Assembly (NCBI GenBank): GCA_028821635.1
Contig: JAPPDO010000432.1
Coordinates: 1-11,660 of the forward strand
DNA from: Ekhidna sp.
GTDB lineage: Bacteria; Bacteroidota; Bacteroidia; Cytophagales; Cyclobacteriaceae
DNA length: 11,660 nt
Direction of reading: 5' to 3'
Below the pieces are notes generated by a model, which had not been told where the DNA came from, did no database searches, and saw nothing but the letters and a program-made list of their open reading frames with translations. Shown piece by piece: positions 3,978 through 11,660 of this stretch; position 1 is the stretch's first letter; each line of letters starts with the position of its first letter. Made by a program: the position numbers and the translations under genes.

Positions 3978-6066
3978 GAAAGGAATCGTACTGCGTGTCC
4001 GAATTGCATTCATCCTGACTTTTATGGTAGCAGGGGCAGTAATATTTCGTATTACAAAAATTCAATTTGTAGAAGGGGAACAATGGAGAAGTTTTGGTAA
4101 AATGCTTGGGATGCAAGTGATGAATGTCAAAGCAACACGAGGAGACATCTATGCAGCAGATGGTAGCCCTCTGGCCACCTCTTTGCCATTCTATCAGTTG
4201 GCCATGGATCCGGCTCTCCCGTCTGACAGGCTTTACAAGAGTGGGATTGATTCCCTCTGTTATTTGCTTTCAAAATACTACAAGGACTTATCCGCCACAC
4301 AATATAAACAGATGATTGAGAATGCCCGGAAAAGAGGTCGAAGATATGTGCTCATCAATCGGCAGGAAATCGGTTATCAGGATCAAAAGCTGATGCAGCA
4401 TTGGCCTTTGCTAAGAAATGGAAGACTTAAAGGAGGCGCATTTTTTGAGAAAGTAGAAAAGCGTTTTCTGCCTTTCAATCACTTAGGAGTTCGAACTATC
4501 GGAAAAGTAAACGCAGACAATCGTGGACTTGTTGGACTGGAGTATAGCTTCAATAAACAACTGGCCGGCATCAATGGCAAAGGTCTATTTCAAAAAATCA
4601 CCGGAGGCGGTTGGAAACCCGTTTATGACGGAACAGAGCAACGTCCGATTAATGGATACGATATTCATACAACCATTGATGTCTACCTTCAGGATGTTAC
4701 GGAGTCTGCTCTACTGAGTGAGTTGAAAAAACATCAGGCCGATTACGGCGTAGCCGTAGTGATGGAAGTAAAAACAGGGGCGATCAAAGCAATTTCCAAC
4801 CTAAGCAGAAACAGCAGTGGGGATTATTATGAGCGATACAATTATGCGGTGGGAAGTCAGGGGTCAAGAGAGCCGGGATCTACGTTTAAACTGGCTAGCA
4901 TGATTGCCTTGCTGGAAGAAACAAAGCTAAAGCTGTCAGACTCGGTGCAGACCGGAGACGGTGAACTGGAATTCTTTGATAAAGTGACACGAGATCACAA
5001 GCCGGGAGGATTTGGGATGCTCTCCGTACAGCAGGTTTTTGAGAAGTCTTCCAACGTAGGCATCGCTGCATTAGTGTCAAAACATTTTGGAAAAAATCCG
5101 GAAAAGTTTATTGGCTATCTAAAGCAGATGAAACTGCATCAACCTCTTAATTTCCAGATGATTGGAGAAGGACGGCCATACATTAAAAATCCGTCAGATT
5201 CTACCTGGAGCGGTGTGACTCTGCCGTGGATGAGCTATGGTTACGAACTCAAGATGACCCCGCTGCAAATGCTCACTCTTTTCAATGCAGTTGCTAACGA
5301 CGGCAAAATGGTCAAGCCGATGATCGTAAGAAGCATAAAGCAGGCCAACAGAACGATTAAAGCATTTGAAACAGAGGTGATCAATGCGAAAATATGCTCT
5401 CGGAAAACCTTGAGAGATATTAAAATCATGATGGAAGGAGTAGTAGAAAACGGGACAGCCTCCAATATCAACTATGGCGAGTATAAGATTGCAGGCAAGA
5501 CCGGCACCGCTAAGAACGTCAGGAGTGGACGATATGTTAAAGAGTATTACACATCATTTGCCGGCTACTTCCCCGCAAAAGCACCGCGCTACAGTTGCAT
5601 TGTCGTGATTGATAACCCCAAAGGGCACAAAATTTATGGCAGCGATGTCTCCGCCCCTGTATTCAAAGAAATTGCAGATAAAATCTATTCAATCGAGTTA
5701 GACATGCATGAAATTAAGAGTGCAGATAATGCTTACCACACAGGTGTATTCCCTCATATTAGAGCGGGTAAAAAAGATGAGCTATCAATGATCTGTAATG
5801 AGTTAGGTATTTCCAATCATTCCAAAGCAGAAGGTCAATGGGTTAAAACCGATGTCATTAATGATGCAGTGTATTGGACAGAGAATAAGGTAGAATATAA
5901 TGTACTGCCTGACGTAAGAGGCATGACATTAAGGGATGCAATTTATATTCTGGAAAATCTCGGATTAAAAATAAAAGTAAACGGAAGGGGCAGAGTGACT
6001 ACTCAGTCAATGACTCCCGGGGACAAGATAATCAAAGGCTCCACCATTAAGCTTCAGATGCAATAA
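3967..6066 (+). CDS. ftsI: Septal peptidoglycan transpeptidase FtsI (class B PBP) with PASTA domain
   Basis: This 699-residue inner-membrane transpeptidase crosslinks septal peptidoglycan. A single N-terminal membrane anchor (about 8-30) precedes the pedestal domain. The transpeptidase domain (about 240-575) has all three active-site motifs: S305-T-F-K308 with the acylated serine, S361-S-N363, and K511-T-G513. A single C-terminal PASTA domain (about 644-699, LPDVRGMTLRDAIYILE) follows a linker; this layout is common in Bacteroidota. The start is TTG at 3967. An in-frame stop lies at 3958-3960, and the first in-frame ATG (4024) would remove half of the membrane anchor. The encoded N-terminus (MSIRKGIVLRVR) looks like a family start, so TTG is the only sensible choice. 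It overlaps ftsL by 11 nt and murE by 1 nt (TAATG). Confidence 0.96.
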   Translation: MSIRKGIVLRVRIAFILTFMVAGAVIFRITKIQFVEGEQWRSFGKMLGMQVMNVKATRGDIYAADGSPLATSLPFYQLAMDPALPSDRLYKSGIDSLCYLLSKYYKDLSATQYKQMIENARKRGRRYVLINRQEIGYQDQKLMQHWPLLRNGRLKGGAFFEKVEKRFLPFNHLGVRTIGKVNADNRGLVGLEYSFNKQLAGINGKGLFQKITGGGWKPVYDGTEQRPINGYDIHTTIDVYLQDVTESALLSELKKHQADYGVAVVMEVKTGAIKAISNLSRNSSGDYYERYNYAVGSQGSREPGSTFKLASMIALLEETKLKLSDSVQTGDGELEFFDKVTRDHKPGGFGMLSVQQVFEKSSNVGIAALVSKHFGKNPEKFIGYLKQMKLHQPLNFQMIGEGRPYIKNPSDSTWSGVTLPWMSYGYELKMTPLQMLTLFNAVANDGKMVKPMIVRSIKQANRTIKAFETEVINAKICSRKTLRDIKIMMEGVVENGTASNINYGEYKIAGKTGTAKNVRSGRYVKEYYTSFAGYFPAKAPRYSCIVVIDNPKGHKIYGSDVSAPVFKEIADKIYSIELDMHEIKSADNAYHTGVFPHIRAGKKDELSMICNELGISNHSKAEGQWVKTDVINDAVYWTENKVEYNVLPDVRGMTLRDAIYILENLGLKIKVNGRGRVTTQSMTPGDKIIKGSTIKLQMQ

Positions 6067-7523
6067 TGCAAAAGCTAAAAGACATATTATACGGCATCTC
6101 GCTCAAATCGCTCATTGGCAACAGGGAAGTAGAGGTGGCAGGTATCGCTTTTGATTCCCGAAAAATGAAAGCAGGCTACCTTTTTGTAGCCATCAGAGGA
6201 TTGACTGTGGATGGGCATGACTACATAAAGGAGGCTATTGAGATTGGTGCTAAGGTGATTATTTGTGAATGCCTTCCGGAGTTATCCGGTGAAAATCTCA
6301 CCATTGTACAGACGCACAATTCTGGGGAGGCTTTAGGCATTATCGCGTCAAACTTTTACGGCCGCCCCTCAGAGAAATTAAAAGTGGTAGGAATTACAGG
6401 TGCCAATGGGAAAACTACCTGTGCAACGCTATTACATAATCTTTTTACCAACTTGGGCTACTCGGCAGGTTTGCTTTCAACCGTAGAAAATAAGATTAAA
6501 GACAAGGTCTTAAATGCAGGCTTTACAACTCCCGATGCGTTGCAACTCAGCCAACTCATGAGTGATATGGTCAAGGCCGGCTGCACATATTGCTTCATGG
6601 AGGTGAGCTCCCATGCTTTGGTTCAACATCGTGTTGCCGGTGTTTATTTTACAGGGGCTGTCTTTACCAATATCTCTCATGAACATTTAGATTATCACAA
6701 AACTTTTGATGAATATATCACTGCGAAGAAGCGTTTGTTTGATGGACTTTCATCATCTGCTTTTGCACTCGTCAATGCTGATGATAAGCGAGGATCAGTG
6801 ATGCTTCAAAATACCAAAGCAAAGAAGAACCGATACGCCATTAAGTCTATGGCCGATTTTCGGATACGAGTGATTCATAATACGTTGCAAGGACTAGAAC
6901 TTAACTTCAATGGAATAGAGGTGTGGTTCAGACTGATAGGGGAATTTAATGCTTACAACCTCCTTGCCGTTTACAGCACAGCCATATTACTTGGAGAGGA
7001 TAAAGAGACTATTTTAAGCGTACTCTCCATGATACAGGGAGTCAGGGGACGATTTGAAAAAGTGGATAATGAAGCAAGCGTCTTGGCTATCGTTGATTAT
7101 GCCCATACGCCCGATGCGTTAGAAAATGTTCTCAAGACCATCAACAAGCTGAGAACCAAAAATGAAGTGCTGGTCACCGTTGTCGGATGCGGAGGAGATC
7201 GAGATCAAACAAAGCGTCCGAAGATAGCCAAAATTGCCGCCAAATTTAGCGATAAAGTAATTTTGACTTCAGATAATCCAAGAACTGAGGAGCCTAAGCA
7301 AATCCTAGAAGAGATGAGGGCGGGAATTCCAAAGTCAAAAGAGAAAAACGTGATGATGATTGAGAATCGTAAAGAAGCGATTCGTACAGCCTGTAATCTG
7401 GTAGACAAGGAAGATATTCTGCTGGTAGCAGGGAAGGGGCACGAGACCTATCAGGAAATCAATGGAGTGAGGCATCATTTTGATGATAAAGCAATTTTAA
7501 ATCAACAATTAAATACTGAATAA
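6066..7523 (+). CDS. murE: UDP-MurNAc-L-Ala-D-Glu:meso-diaminopimelate ligase MurE
   Basis: This cytoplasmic, ATP-dependent ligase adds the third amino acid of the stem peptide. The 485 residues comprise an N-terminal UDP-binding domain (about 1-105, with DSRK at 30-33), a central ATPase domain with P-loop GITGANGKTT (109-118), and a C-terminal domain. SSHAL (181-185) and NISHEHLDYH (202-211) are typical. K221 in YITAKKRLF is the likely carbamylated lysine. DNPR (403-406) is the motif that selects meso-diaminopimelate rather than lysine. AGKGHE (455-460) is the conserved C-terminal signature. The start overlaps the ftsI stop by 1 nt (TAATG), and mraY begins directly after its stop. Confidence 0.97.
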   Translation: MQKLKDILYGISLKSLIGNREVEVAGIAFDSRKMKAGYLFVAIRGLTVDGHDYIKEAIEIGAKVIICECLPELSGENLTIVQTHNSGEALGIIASNFYGRPSEKLKVVGITGANGKTTCATLLHNLFTNLGYSAGLLSTVENKIKDKVLNAGFTTPDALQLSQLMSDMVKAGCTYCFMEVSSHALVQHRVAGVYFTGAVFTNISHEHLDYHKTFDEYITAKKRLFDGLSSSAFALVNADDKRGSVMLQNTKAKKNRYAIKSMADFRIRVIHNTLQGLELNFNGIEVWFRLIGEFNAYNLLAVYSTAILLGEDKETILSVLSMIQGVRGRFEKVDNEASVLAIVDYAHTPDALENVLKTINKLRTKNEVLVTVVGCGGDRDQTKRPKIAKIAAKFSDKVILTSDNPRTEEPKQILEEMRAGIPKSKEKNVMMIENRKEAIRTACNLVDKEDILLVAGKGHETYQEINGVRHHFDDKAILNQQLNTE

Positions 7524-8699
7524 ATGCTATATCTCTTATTTGACTATCTGAACGAATTGGACTTTCCGGGAGCAGGATTGTTTCAGTATATCTCTTTCAG
7601 GGCGGGTATGGCGGCATTTCTATCGTTGTTAATTACCATTATTTTTGGAAAGAGGCTGATTGAAACGCTCAGAAAATATCAAATGGGAGAATCAATCAGA
7701 GACCTTGGATTAGAAGGACAGATGGGGAAGCAGGGTACTCCCACAATGGGTGGAATCATCATTATCTCAGCAATCGTAATCCCAACATTCTTATTTGCTG
7801 ACCTTAATAATATTTATACACTTCTTTTAATCCTCACAACACTCTGGATGGGTGCTATAGGATTCCTTGACGACTATCTGAAAGTCAGAAAGAGAAACAA
7901 GGAGGGGCTCAGAGGCAAGTTCAAGATATTGGGACAGGTGGTGCTTGGTTTAGTCGTAGCACTTGTAATGGTTTATCATGAAGATATTGTGGTTAGAGAC
8001 TTTTCAGGCGCAGCATTAGGTGATAAAAGCACACTTTTAACAACGATTCCATTCGTAGCAGACAATGAGTTCAATTATGAATGGTTAGTGCCTGACTTTC
8101 TGAACGATTACACTTGGATTTTATATGTCTTTGTTGTGGTTTTTATTATTACGGCGGTATCCAATGGAGCGAACATCACAGACGGGGTCGATGGACTCGC
8201 CGCAGGAACCTGTGCTATTATCGGATTAACACTGGCTGTTCTTGCGTATCTCTCCGGAAACATAATCTTCTCAGATTATTTGAATATCATGTTTATTCCT
8301 AACTCCGGAGAATTAGTTATTTTCTGTACTGCTTTTGTGGGTGCATGCATTGGTTTCCTTTGGTACAATGCTTATCCGGCACAAGTCTTTATGGGTGATA
8401 CCGGCAGCCTTTCATTGGGAGGCATCATCGCTGTTTTAGCATTTGTAATCAGAAAAGAATTTTTAATACCAATCCTCTGCGGGATTCTCGTGATGGAAAA
8501 TCTATCGGTCATCCTTCAGATATGCTATTTCAAATACACAAAGAAAAAATACGGAAAAGGGAAACGAATCTTTTTGATGTCGCCTCTTCATCACCACTAT
8601 CAAAAGAAAGGAATACATGAAGCCAAAATTGTAGGACGCTTCTGGATAGTGGGCATTCTTCTGGCAATTTTCACCTTAGCAACACTTAAAATCAGATAA
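7524..8699 (+). CDS. mraY: Phospho-MurNAc-pentapeptide transferase MraY
   Basis: This polytopic membrane enzyme transfers phospho-MurNAc-pentapeptide from UDP to undecaprenyl phosphate, making lipid I. Conserved segments are GTPTMGG (71-77), catalytic-site DDYLK with D116/D117, [13 protein letters not shown] (214-226), MGDTGS (290-295) with the key D292, and SPLHHHY (353-359), the HHH motif. About ten hydrophobic segments are apparent. The 391 residues exceed the roughly 360 of E. coli. The extra length lies mainly in a non-cytoplasmic loop at about 153-193 (HEDIVVRDF...WLVPDFLND), which I believe is usual for Bacteroidota. It abuts murE on the left and the four-helix-bundle gene on the right with no spacer. 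Confidence 0.97.
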   Translation: MLYLLFDYLNELDFPGAGLFQYISFRAGMAAFLSLLITIIFGKRLIETLRKYQMGESIRDLGLEGQMGKQGTPTMGGIIIISAIVIPTFLFADLNNIYTLLLILTTLWMGAIGFLDDYLKVRKRNKEGLRGKFKILGQVVLGLVVALVMVYHEDIVVRDFSGAALGDKSTLLTTIPFVADNEFNYEWLVPDFLNDYTWILYVFVVVFIITAVSNGANITDGVDGLAAGTCAIIGLTLAVLAYLSGNIIFSDYLNIMFIPNSGELVIFCTAFVGACIGFLWYNAYPAQVFMGDTGSLSLGGIIAVLAFVIRKEFLIPILCGILVMENLSVILQICYFKYTKKKYGKGKRIFLMSPLHHHYQKKGIHEAKIVGRFWIVGILLAIFTLATLKIR

Positions 8700-9068
8700 A
8701 TGAATCTTAAACAAATTCAAGAATTAACAAAAGATTTCCAAGAACAGTCAATACAACTTGCTGAGCTTGTTCCGTCCAGTGGAATGGTGCAATCAACCGC
8801 TACGCTGTTACGTAGCTCTCGTCAAATCTACACGCATTTTGTCAGGTTATTGGAGGTCACATCAGAGCAGCAATTCAACAAAATAATTGACACGATGGAA
8901 GAGGAAATGGATGAAGTGACATATACACTGGATCAGCTAGAAATTGCCAACAAGAAGCGGCAGATTAGCCTGGTTAGCAGCTTCTTACAGGAAGGTTACA
9001 ATCTGCTCTCGGTTTATGCTAAGTGCTGTGAACATATAATTGAAAAAAGGATAGAAAAAGAGGAATAA
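8700..9068 (+). CDS. Predicted four-helix-bundle protein, S23/intervening-sequence-protein-like
   Basis: This 122-residue, all-helical, charged protein has no signal peptide or membrane segment and no standard dcw name. Four helices are apparent at about 2-24, 28-51, 54-82 and 87-118. Residues 36-81 follow the pattern of the four-helix-bundle 23S rRNA intervening-sequence protein family (S23, which also includes Avd of diversity-generating retroelements). LLRSSRQIYTHF aligns with the family's LLR(S/A)(S/A)xSIxAN. SEQQFNKIIDTMEEEMDE then aligns with SxxDFIxKLxIAxxExxE, and TYTLDQLE with the following YxLELL. The family's Asn after the first motif is absent (T45-H46). It starts immediately after the mraY TAA and overlaps murD by 1 nt (TAATG), so it belongs to the operon. 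Family members are structural, nucleic-acid- or partner-binding proteins without known catalysis. A role here is unknown, and homology is by eye only. Confidence 0.6.
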   Translation: MNLKQIQELTKDFQEQSIQLAELVPSSGMVQSTATLLRSSRQIYTHFVRLLEVTSEQQFNKIIDTMEEEMDEVTYTLDQLEIANKKRQISLVSSFLQEGYNLLSVYAKCCEHIIEKRIEKEE

Positions 9069-10444
9069 TGGAAAGTCGCATAGTCATATTAGGCGGAGGT
9101 GAGAGCGGGGTCGGAGCCGCAATATTAGCAAGGCAGAAAGGCTATGAAGTATTCCTTTCTGATGCAGGACGCATATCTGCCAATAGAAGGAAAATGCTGA
9201 AAACAAGTGAAATAGCTTTTGAAGAGTCAGGTCACTCTGAGGAAAATATCCTGAATGCTGATTTAGTGATAAAAAGTCCGGGAATTCCGGACAATGCACC
9301 CATAATTCAAAAGCTGACAGGAAAAGGGATTCCGATAATTTCTGAAATAGAATTTGCTTATCGCTTCATCAATAAGGCTAAAGTTGTTGCCATTACTGGA
9401 ACCAATGGAAAAACGACAACATCACTGCTCACATGCCATCTATTAAAAGAGGCAGGTTTTAAGGTTGCTCTTGGAGGGAACATAGGCAAAAGTCTTGCAA
9501 GTTTAGTCGCAGAGGGTGGCTATCATTATTATGTTGTTGAAATAAGTAGTTTTCAGTTGGATGGAATCGTACACTTCCGTCCGGATATTGCGGTGTTACT
9601 TAACATCACTCCGGATCATTTAGATAGGTATAATAACAACTTTCATGATTATGTAAAATCCAAGTTTAGGATCATAGAAAACCTGACACAGGAAGAAGCA
9701 TTTATCTATTATGCTGATTGTAATCTGATTACTGAAGAGTTGAGCAGAAATAAAGTAGAGGCGAGTGTATTTGCGATGAGTGCTTCAAACAATGAGAAGT
9801 TCAATGCTTACCCGAAAGAAGATAACTTGATTTTCAATTTTGAATTTAAAAATACAGGGGTCAATCAGAAAATTCCACTCTCAGAAATTTCCCTTATCGG
9901 TAAGCATAATATGGTTAATAGCATGGCGGCAGTTATCAGTGCATTATGCTTTGAAGTGCCTATCGGTAAAGTACTCAGAGGGCTCAAAACTTTTAAGAAT
10001 GCTCCACATCGCCTTGAATTTGTGGATGAGGTAGACGGTATCGGCTTTATCAACGACTCAAAAGCTACTAATGTAGATTCGGTCTACTATGCCCTTGATG
10101 GGGTAAAAAAAGAGATTATTTGGATCGCTGGCGGCATTGACAAAGGCAATGATTACGCCCAAATTGAGCACTTAGTAAAAGAAAAAGTCAAAGGACTTGT
10201 GTGTATGGGTAGAGACAATACGATTTTAACGGACTTTTTTGCCGCCAAAGTGGCTAATATCGCTGAGGCTGACTCACCTAAGAAGGCCATTGAACAAGCA
10301 TTTGAATGGGCCTGCAAGGGGGATGTTGTACTGCTTTCTCCGGCCTGTGCCAGTTTCGACCTTTTTTCCAACTACGAGGACCGTGGCGAAAAATTCAAAA
10401 AAGCAGTCAGAAAGTTTAAGAAAGGATTAAAAGAAAAAGTATGA
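9068..10444 (+). CDS. murD: UDP-MurNAc-L-alanine:D-glutamate ligase MurD
   Basis: This cytoplasmic, ATP-dependent ligase adds D-Glu, the second residue of the stem peptide. The 458 residues match the family. The N-terminal Rossmann-like UDP-binding domain has GGGESG (9-14) and SPGIP (70-74). The ATPase domain has P-loop GTNGKTT (111-117), LNITPDHLDRY (178-188), and GKHNMVNSMAA (278-288). The C-terminal domain has HRLE (314-317), NDSKATN (329-335) and SPACASFDLFSNYEDRG (424-440). All motifs are intact. The start overlaps the previous gene by one base (TAATG) with purine-rich AAAGAGGA just ahead. The last codon and stop overlap ftsW by 4 nt (ATGA). Confidence 0.98.
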   Translation: MESRIVILGGGESGVGAAILARQKGYEVFLSDAGRISANRRKMLKTSEIAFEESGHSEENILNADLVIKSPGIPDNAPIIQKLTGKGIPIISEIEFAYRFINKAKVVAITGTNGKTTTSLLTCHLLKEAGFKVALGGNIGKSLASLVAEGGYHYYVVEISSFQLDGIVHFRPDIAVLLNITPDHLDRYNNNFHDYVKSKFRIIENLTQEEAFIYYADCNLITEELSRNKVEASVFAMSASNNEKFNAYPKEDNLIFNFEFKNTGVNQKIPLSEISLIGKHNMVNSMAAVISALCFEVPIGKVLRGLKTFKNAPHRLEFVDEVDGIGFINDSKATNVDSVYYALDGVKKEIIWIAGGIDKGNDYAQIEHLVKEKVKGLVCMGRDNTILTDFFAAKVANIAEADSPKKAIEQAFEWACKGDVVLLSPACASFDLFSNYEDRGEKFKKAVRKFKKGLKEKV

Positions 10445-11592
10445 ATCCAGTAAAAGATTGGGCATACCGAAATTTAAAAGGAGATCCGATAATCTGGTTC
10501 ATCGTGTTGATCCTCTCACTTTTCAGCGTTTTAGTGGTCTACAGTGCTACGGGCACTTTGGCATACAAAATGATGGAAGGCAATACCGAATATTATCTCA
10601 TTAAGCACACCGTCCTAGTTGGATTAAGCTTTCTGGCTATTTGGATTGCTCACCGGATTGACTATCGCTACTATTCAAAACTCTCAAGACTACTGCTATG
10701 GTTGAGTGTTCCGCTTTTGATTTGCACATGGTTGTTTGGAACCAATCTCAATGAAGCCTCTCGATGGATCACCATCCCGTTAATTAATCAGGCATTTCAG
10801 CCATCAGACCTGGCGAAATTAGCCTTAATCATAACACTGGCAAGCATGTTGTCTAAACGCCAAAGATCCATAGATGATTTTCAAAGAGCCATCATCCCTA
10901 TGCTTTTTTGGGTTGGATTGATCTGCGGGCTGATTGCTTTAACGAATTTCTCAACGGCTATTTTACTTTTTCTGACTTGTATGCTGATTCTTTTTATCGG
11001 CAGGGTACCGATAAAGCACCTCGCCATGTTAGTGGTGATTTGTGCTGCTTTTGTTTCTGTTGCCCTTTTGGTCGGTCAGAGAGGAGAGACCGCCATTTCA
11101 AGAGTAGAGGCTTTTATCAGAGGAGAGACACCCTATCAGGCCAAGCAGGCTTATGTGGCTATTGCCTCCGGAGGAGTGTTTGGGAAAGGTCCGGGGCAGA
11201 GCGATCAGAGAAATTTCCTGCCACATTCATATTCAGACTTCATTTACGCTATCATCTTGGAAGAATACGGAATTGTAGGCGGGGTATTTGTTCTTTTCTT
11301 ATATCTCGCACTGTTATATCGGGGGATGAAAGTAACAGAAGACAATGAGAGAGCTTATGGAGGACTTTTATCCGTGGGGTTGAGTTTTGCCTTAGTCATT
11401 CAAGCTTTAGTAAACATGGGCGTAGCCGTTGGCTTAGGGCCGGTTACCGGTTTAACACTCCCACTCATTAGCATGGGGGGCACTTCTCAACTCTTCGCAG
11501 GAGTGGCTTTAGGCATCATTCTAAGCGTGAGTAGGGGTAAAATTGATCGGTTTGGAGAAACAATTGATAACCAATACAAGGAGGCGGCATAA
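10441..11592 (+). CDS. ftsW: Septal peptidoglycan glycosyltransferase FtsW (SEDS)
   Basis: This polytopic membrane SEDS polymerase uses lipid II at the septum, paired with FtsI encoded upstream. The 383 residues contain about ten membrane segments. Signature stretches are ASRWI (106-110), FQPSDLAKLALI (119-130), and AIASGGVFGKGPGQS (240-254). The region NFLPHSYSDFIYAIILEEYG (258-277) follows, with D266 at the position of the catalytic aspartate of SEDS enzymes, and then GPVTGLTLPLISMGGTS (333-349). Because it sits in the dcw cluster beside murD and murG, FtsW is preferred over its paralogue RodA. It overlaps murD by 4 nt. The stop TAA is immediately followed by a second in-frame TAA and a run of 14 A. 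Confidence 0.96.
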   Translation: MNPVKDWAYRNLKGDPIIWFIVLILSLFSVLVVYSATGTLAYKMMEGNTEYYLIKHTVLVGLSFLAIWIAHRIDYRYYSKLSRLLLWLSVPLLICTWLFGTNLNEASRWITIPLINQAFQPSDLAKLALIITLASMLSKRQRSIDDFQRAIIPMLFWVGLICGLIALTNFSTAILLFLTCMLILFIGRVPIKHLAMLVVICAAFVSVALLVGQRGETAISRVEAFIRGETPYQAKQAYVAIASGGVFGKGPGQSDQRNFLPHSYSDFIYAIILEEYGIVGGVFVLFLYLALLYRGMKVTEDNERAYGGLLSVGLSFALVIQALVNMGVAVGLGPVTGLTLPLISMGGTSQLFAGVALGIILSVSRGKIDRFGETIDNQYKEAA

Positions 11593-11660
11593 TAAAAAAA
11601 AAAAAAACATATCGAATTATGATAAGTGGAGGTGGAACCGGAGGTCATATCTATCCTGCT
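11592..11660 (+). CDS. murG: MurG, lipid II-forming GlcNAc transferase, 5' end only
   Basis: MurG transfers GlcNAc from UDP-GlcNAc to lipid I on the inner face of the membrane. Only the N-terminus is in the window, but MISGGGTGGHIYPA includes the diagnostic glycine-rich loop GGGTGGHxxPA. The start is problematic. The first ATG in frame is 11619, which would cut the first beta strand (YRIMISGG) short. Reading further upstream in frame gives KKKKTYRI, a family-like N-terminus, back to ATA at 11592. That codon overlaps the ftsW stop by one base, exactly as the ATG of murE and murD overlap theirs, and lies 7 nt after a GGAGG (11580-11584). I therefore extend the entry to 11592. A conventional annotation would start at 11619. 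The gene continues beyond the right edge. Confidence 0.9.
   Translation, partial: MKKKKTYRIMISGGGTGGHIYPA
11594..11607 (+). repeat. Run of 14 A at the murG start
   Basis: An uninterrupted A14 lies between the ftsW stop and the murG glycine loop. Within the extended murG frame it encodes lysines. Such a run is prone to replication, transcription and sequencing slippage, so its exact length is uncertain and bears on the true murG start. Confidence 0.9.

Overview
The window looks like the chromosome of a member of the Bacteroidota, probably Cytophagales or a close relative. The lineage is inferred from protein style and gene order, not from a search. Supporting signs are: a division and cell-wall (dcw) cluster whose FtsL and class B PBP, with a single C-terminal PASTA domain, are of Bacteroidota type; little use of Shine-Dalgarno sites; TAnnTTTG-like promoter hexamers; and a BspA/DUF285 surface-protein gene. 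MurE carries the DNPR motif, so the peptidoglycan should contain meso-diaminopimelate.

Left third (1-2158), accessory and mostly non-coding. It opens with the 3' end of a DUF285 repeat gene whose first two complete 72-bp units are identical (1-144). Next comes a two-gene toxin-antitoxin module (887-1460): an antitoxin overlapping a PemK/MazF-type toxin by 8 bp. The module is bracketed by two diverged direct copies of a structured intergenic repeat (about 676-845 and 1476-1615), which carry conserved hairpins. From 1616 to 2158 I see no intact gene, only a possible decayed coding fragment, two intrinsic-terminator-like hairpins and a promoter-like element.

Right two thirds (2159-11660), a compact dcw operon on the + strand: mraZ, rsmH (mraW), ftsL-like, ftsI (PBP with PASTA), murE, mraY, an unnamed four-helix-bundle gene, murD, ftsW and the start of murG. 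All junctions abut or overlap by 1-11 nt, so one polycistronic mRNA with translational coupling is likely. Four boxes spaced exactly 10 bp apart (2159-2192) lie just upstream of mraZ and match the known MraZ operator architecture, implying autoregulation of the whole operon.

How the genes work together: MurE and MurD build the UDP-MurNAc peptide, MraY loads it on undecaprenyl phosphate (lipid I), and MurG adds GlcNAc (lipid II). FtsW polymerises the glycan and FtsI crosslinks it at the septum, with FtsL as scaffold. RsmH methylates 16S rRNA and MraZ regulates transcription. The main oddities are the four-helix-bundle (23S rRNA intervening-sequence-protein-like) gene inside the cluster, a TTG start for ftsI, and a murG whose homology-supported start is ATA next to a run of 14 A. 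I did not find a clearly new defence or mobile system; the best candidates for something undescribed are the repeat-bracketed toxin-antitoxin cassette and the dcw-embedded helical-bundle protein.
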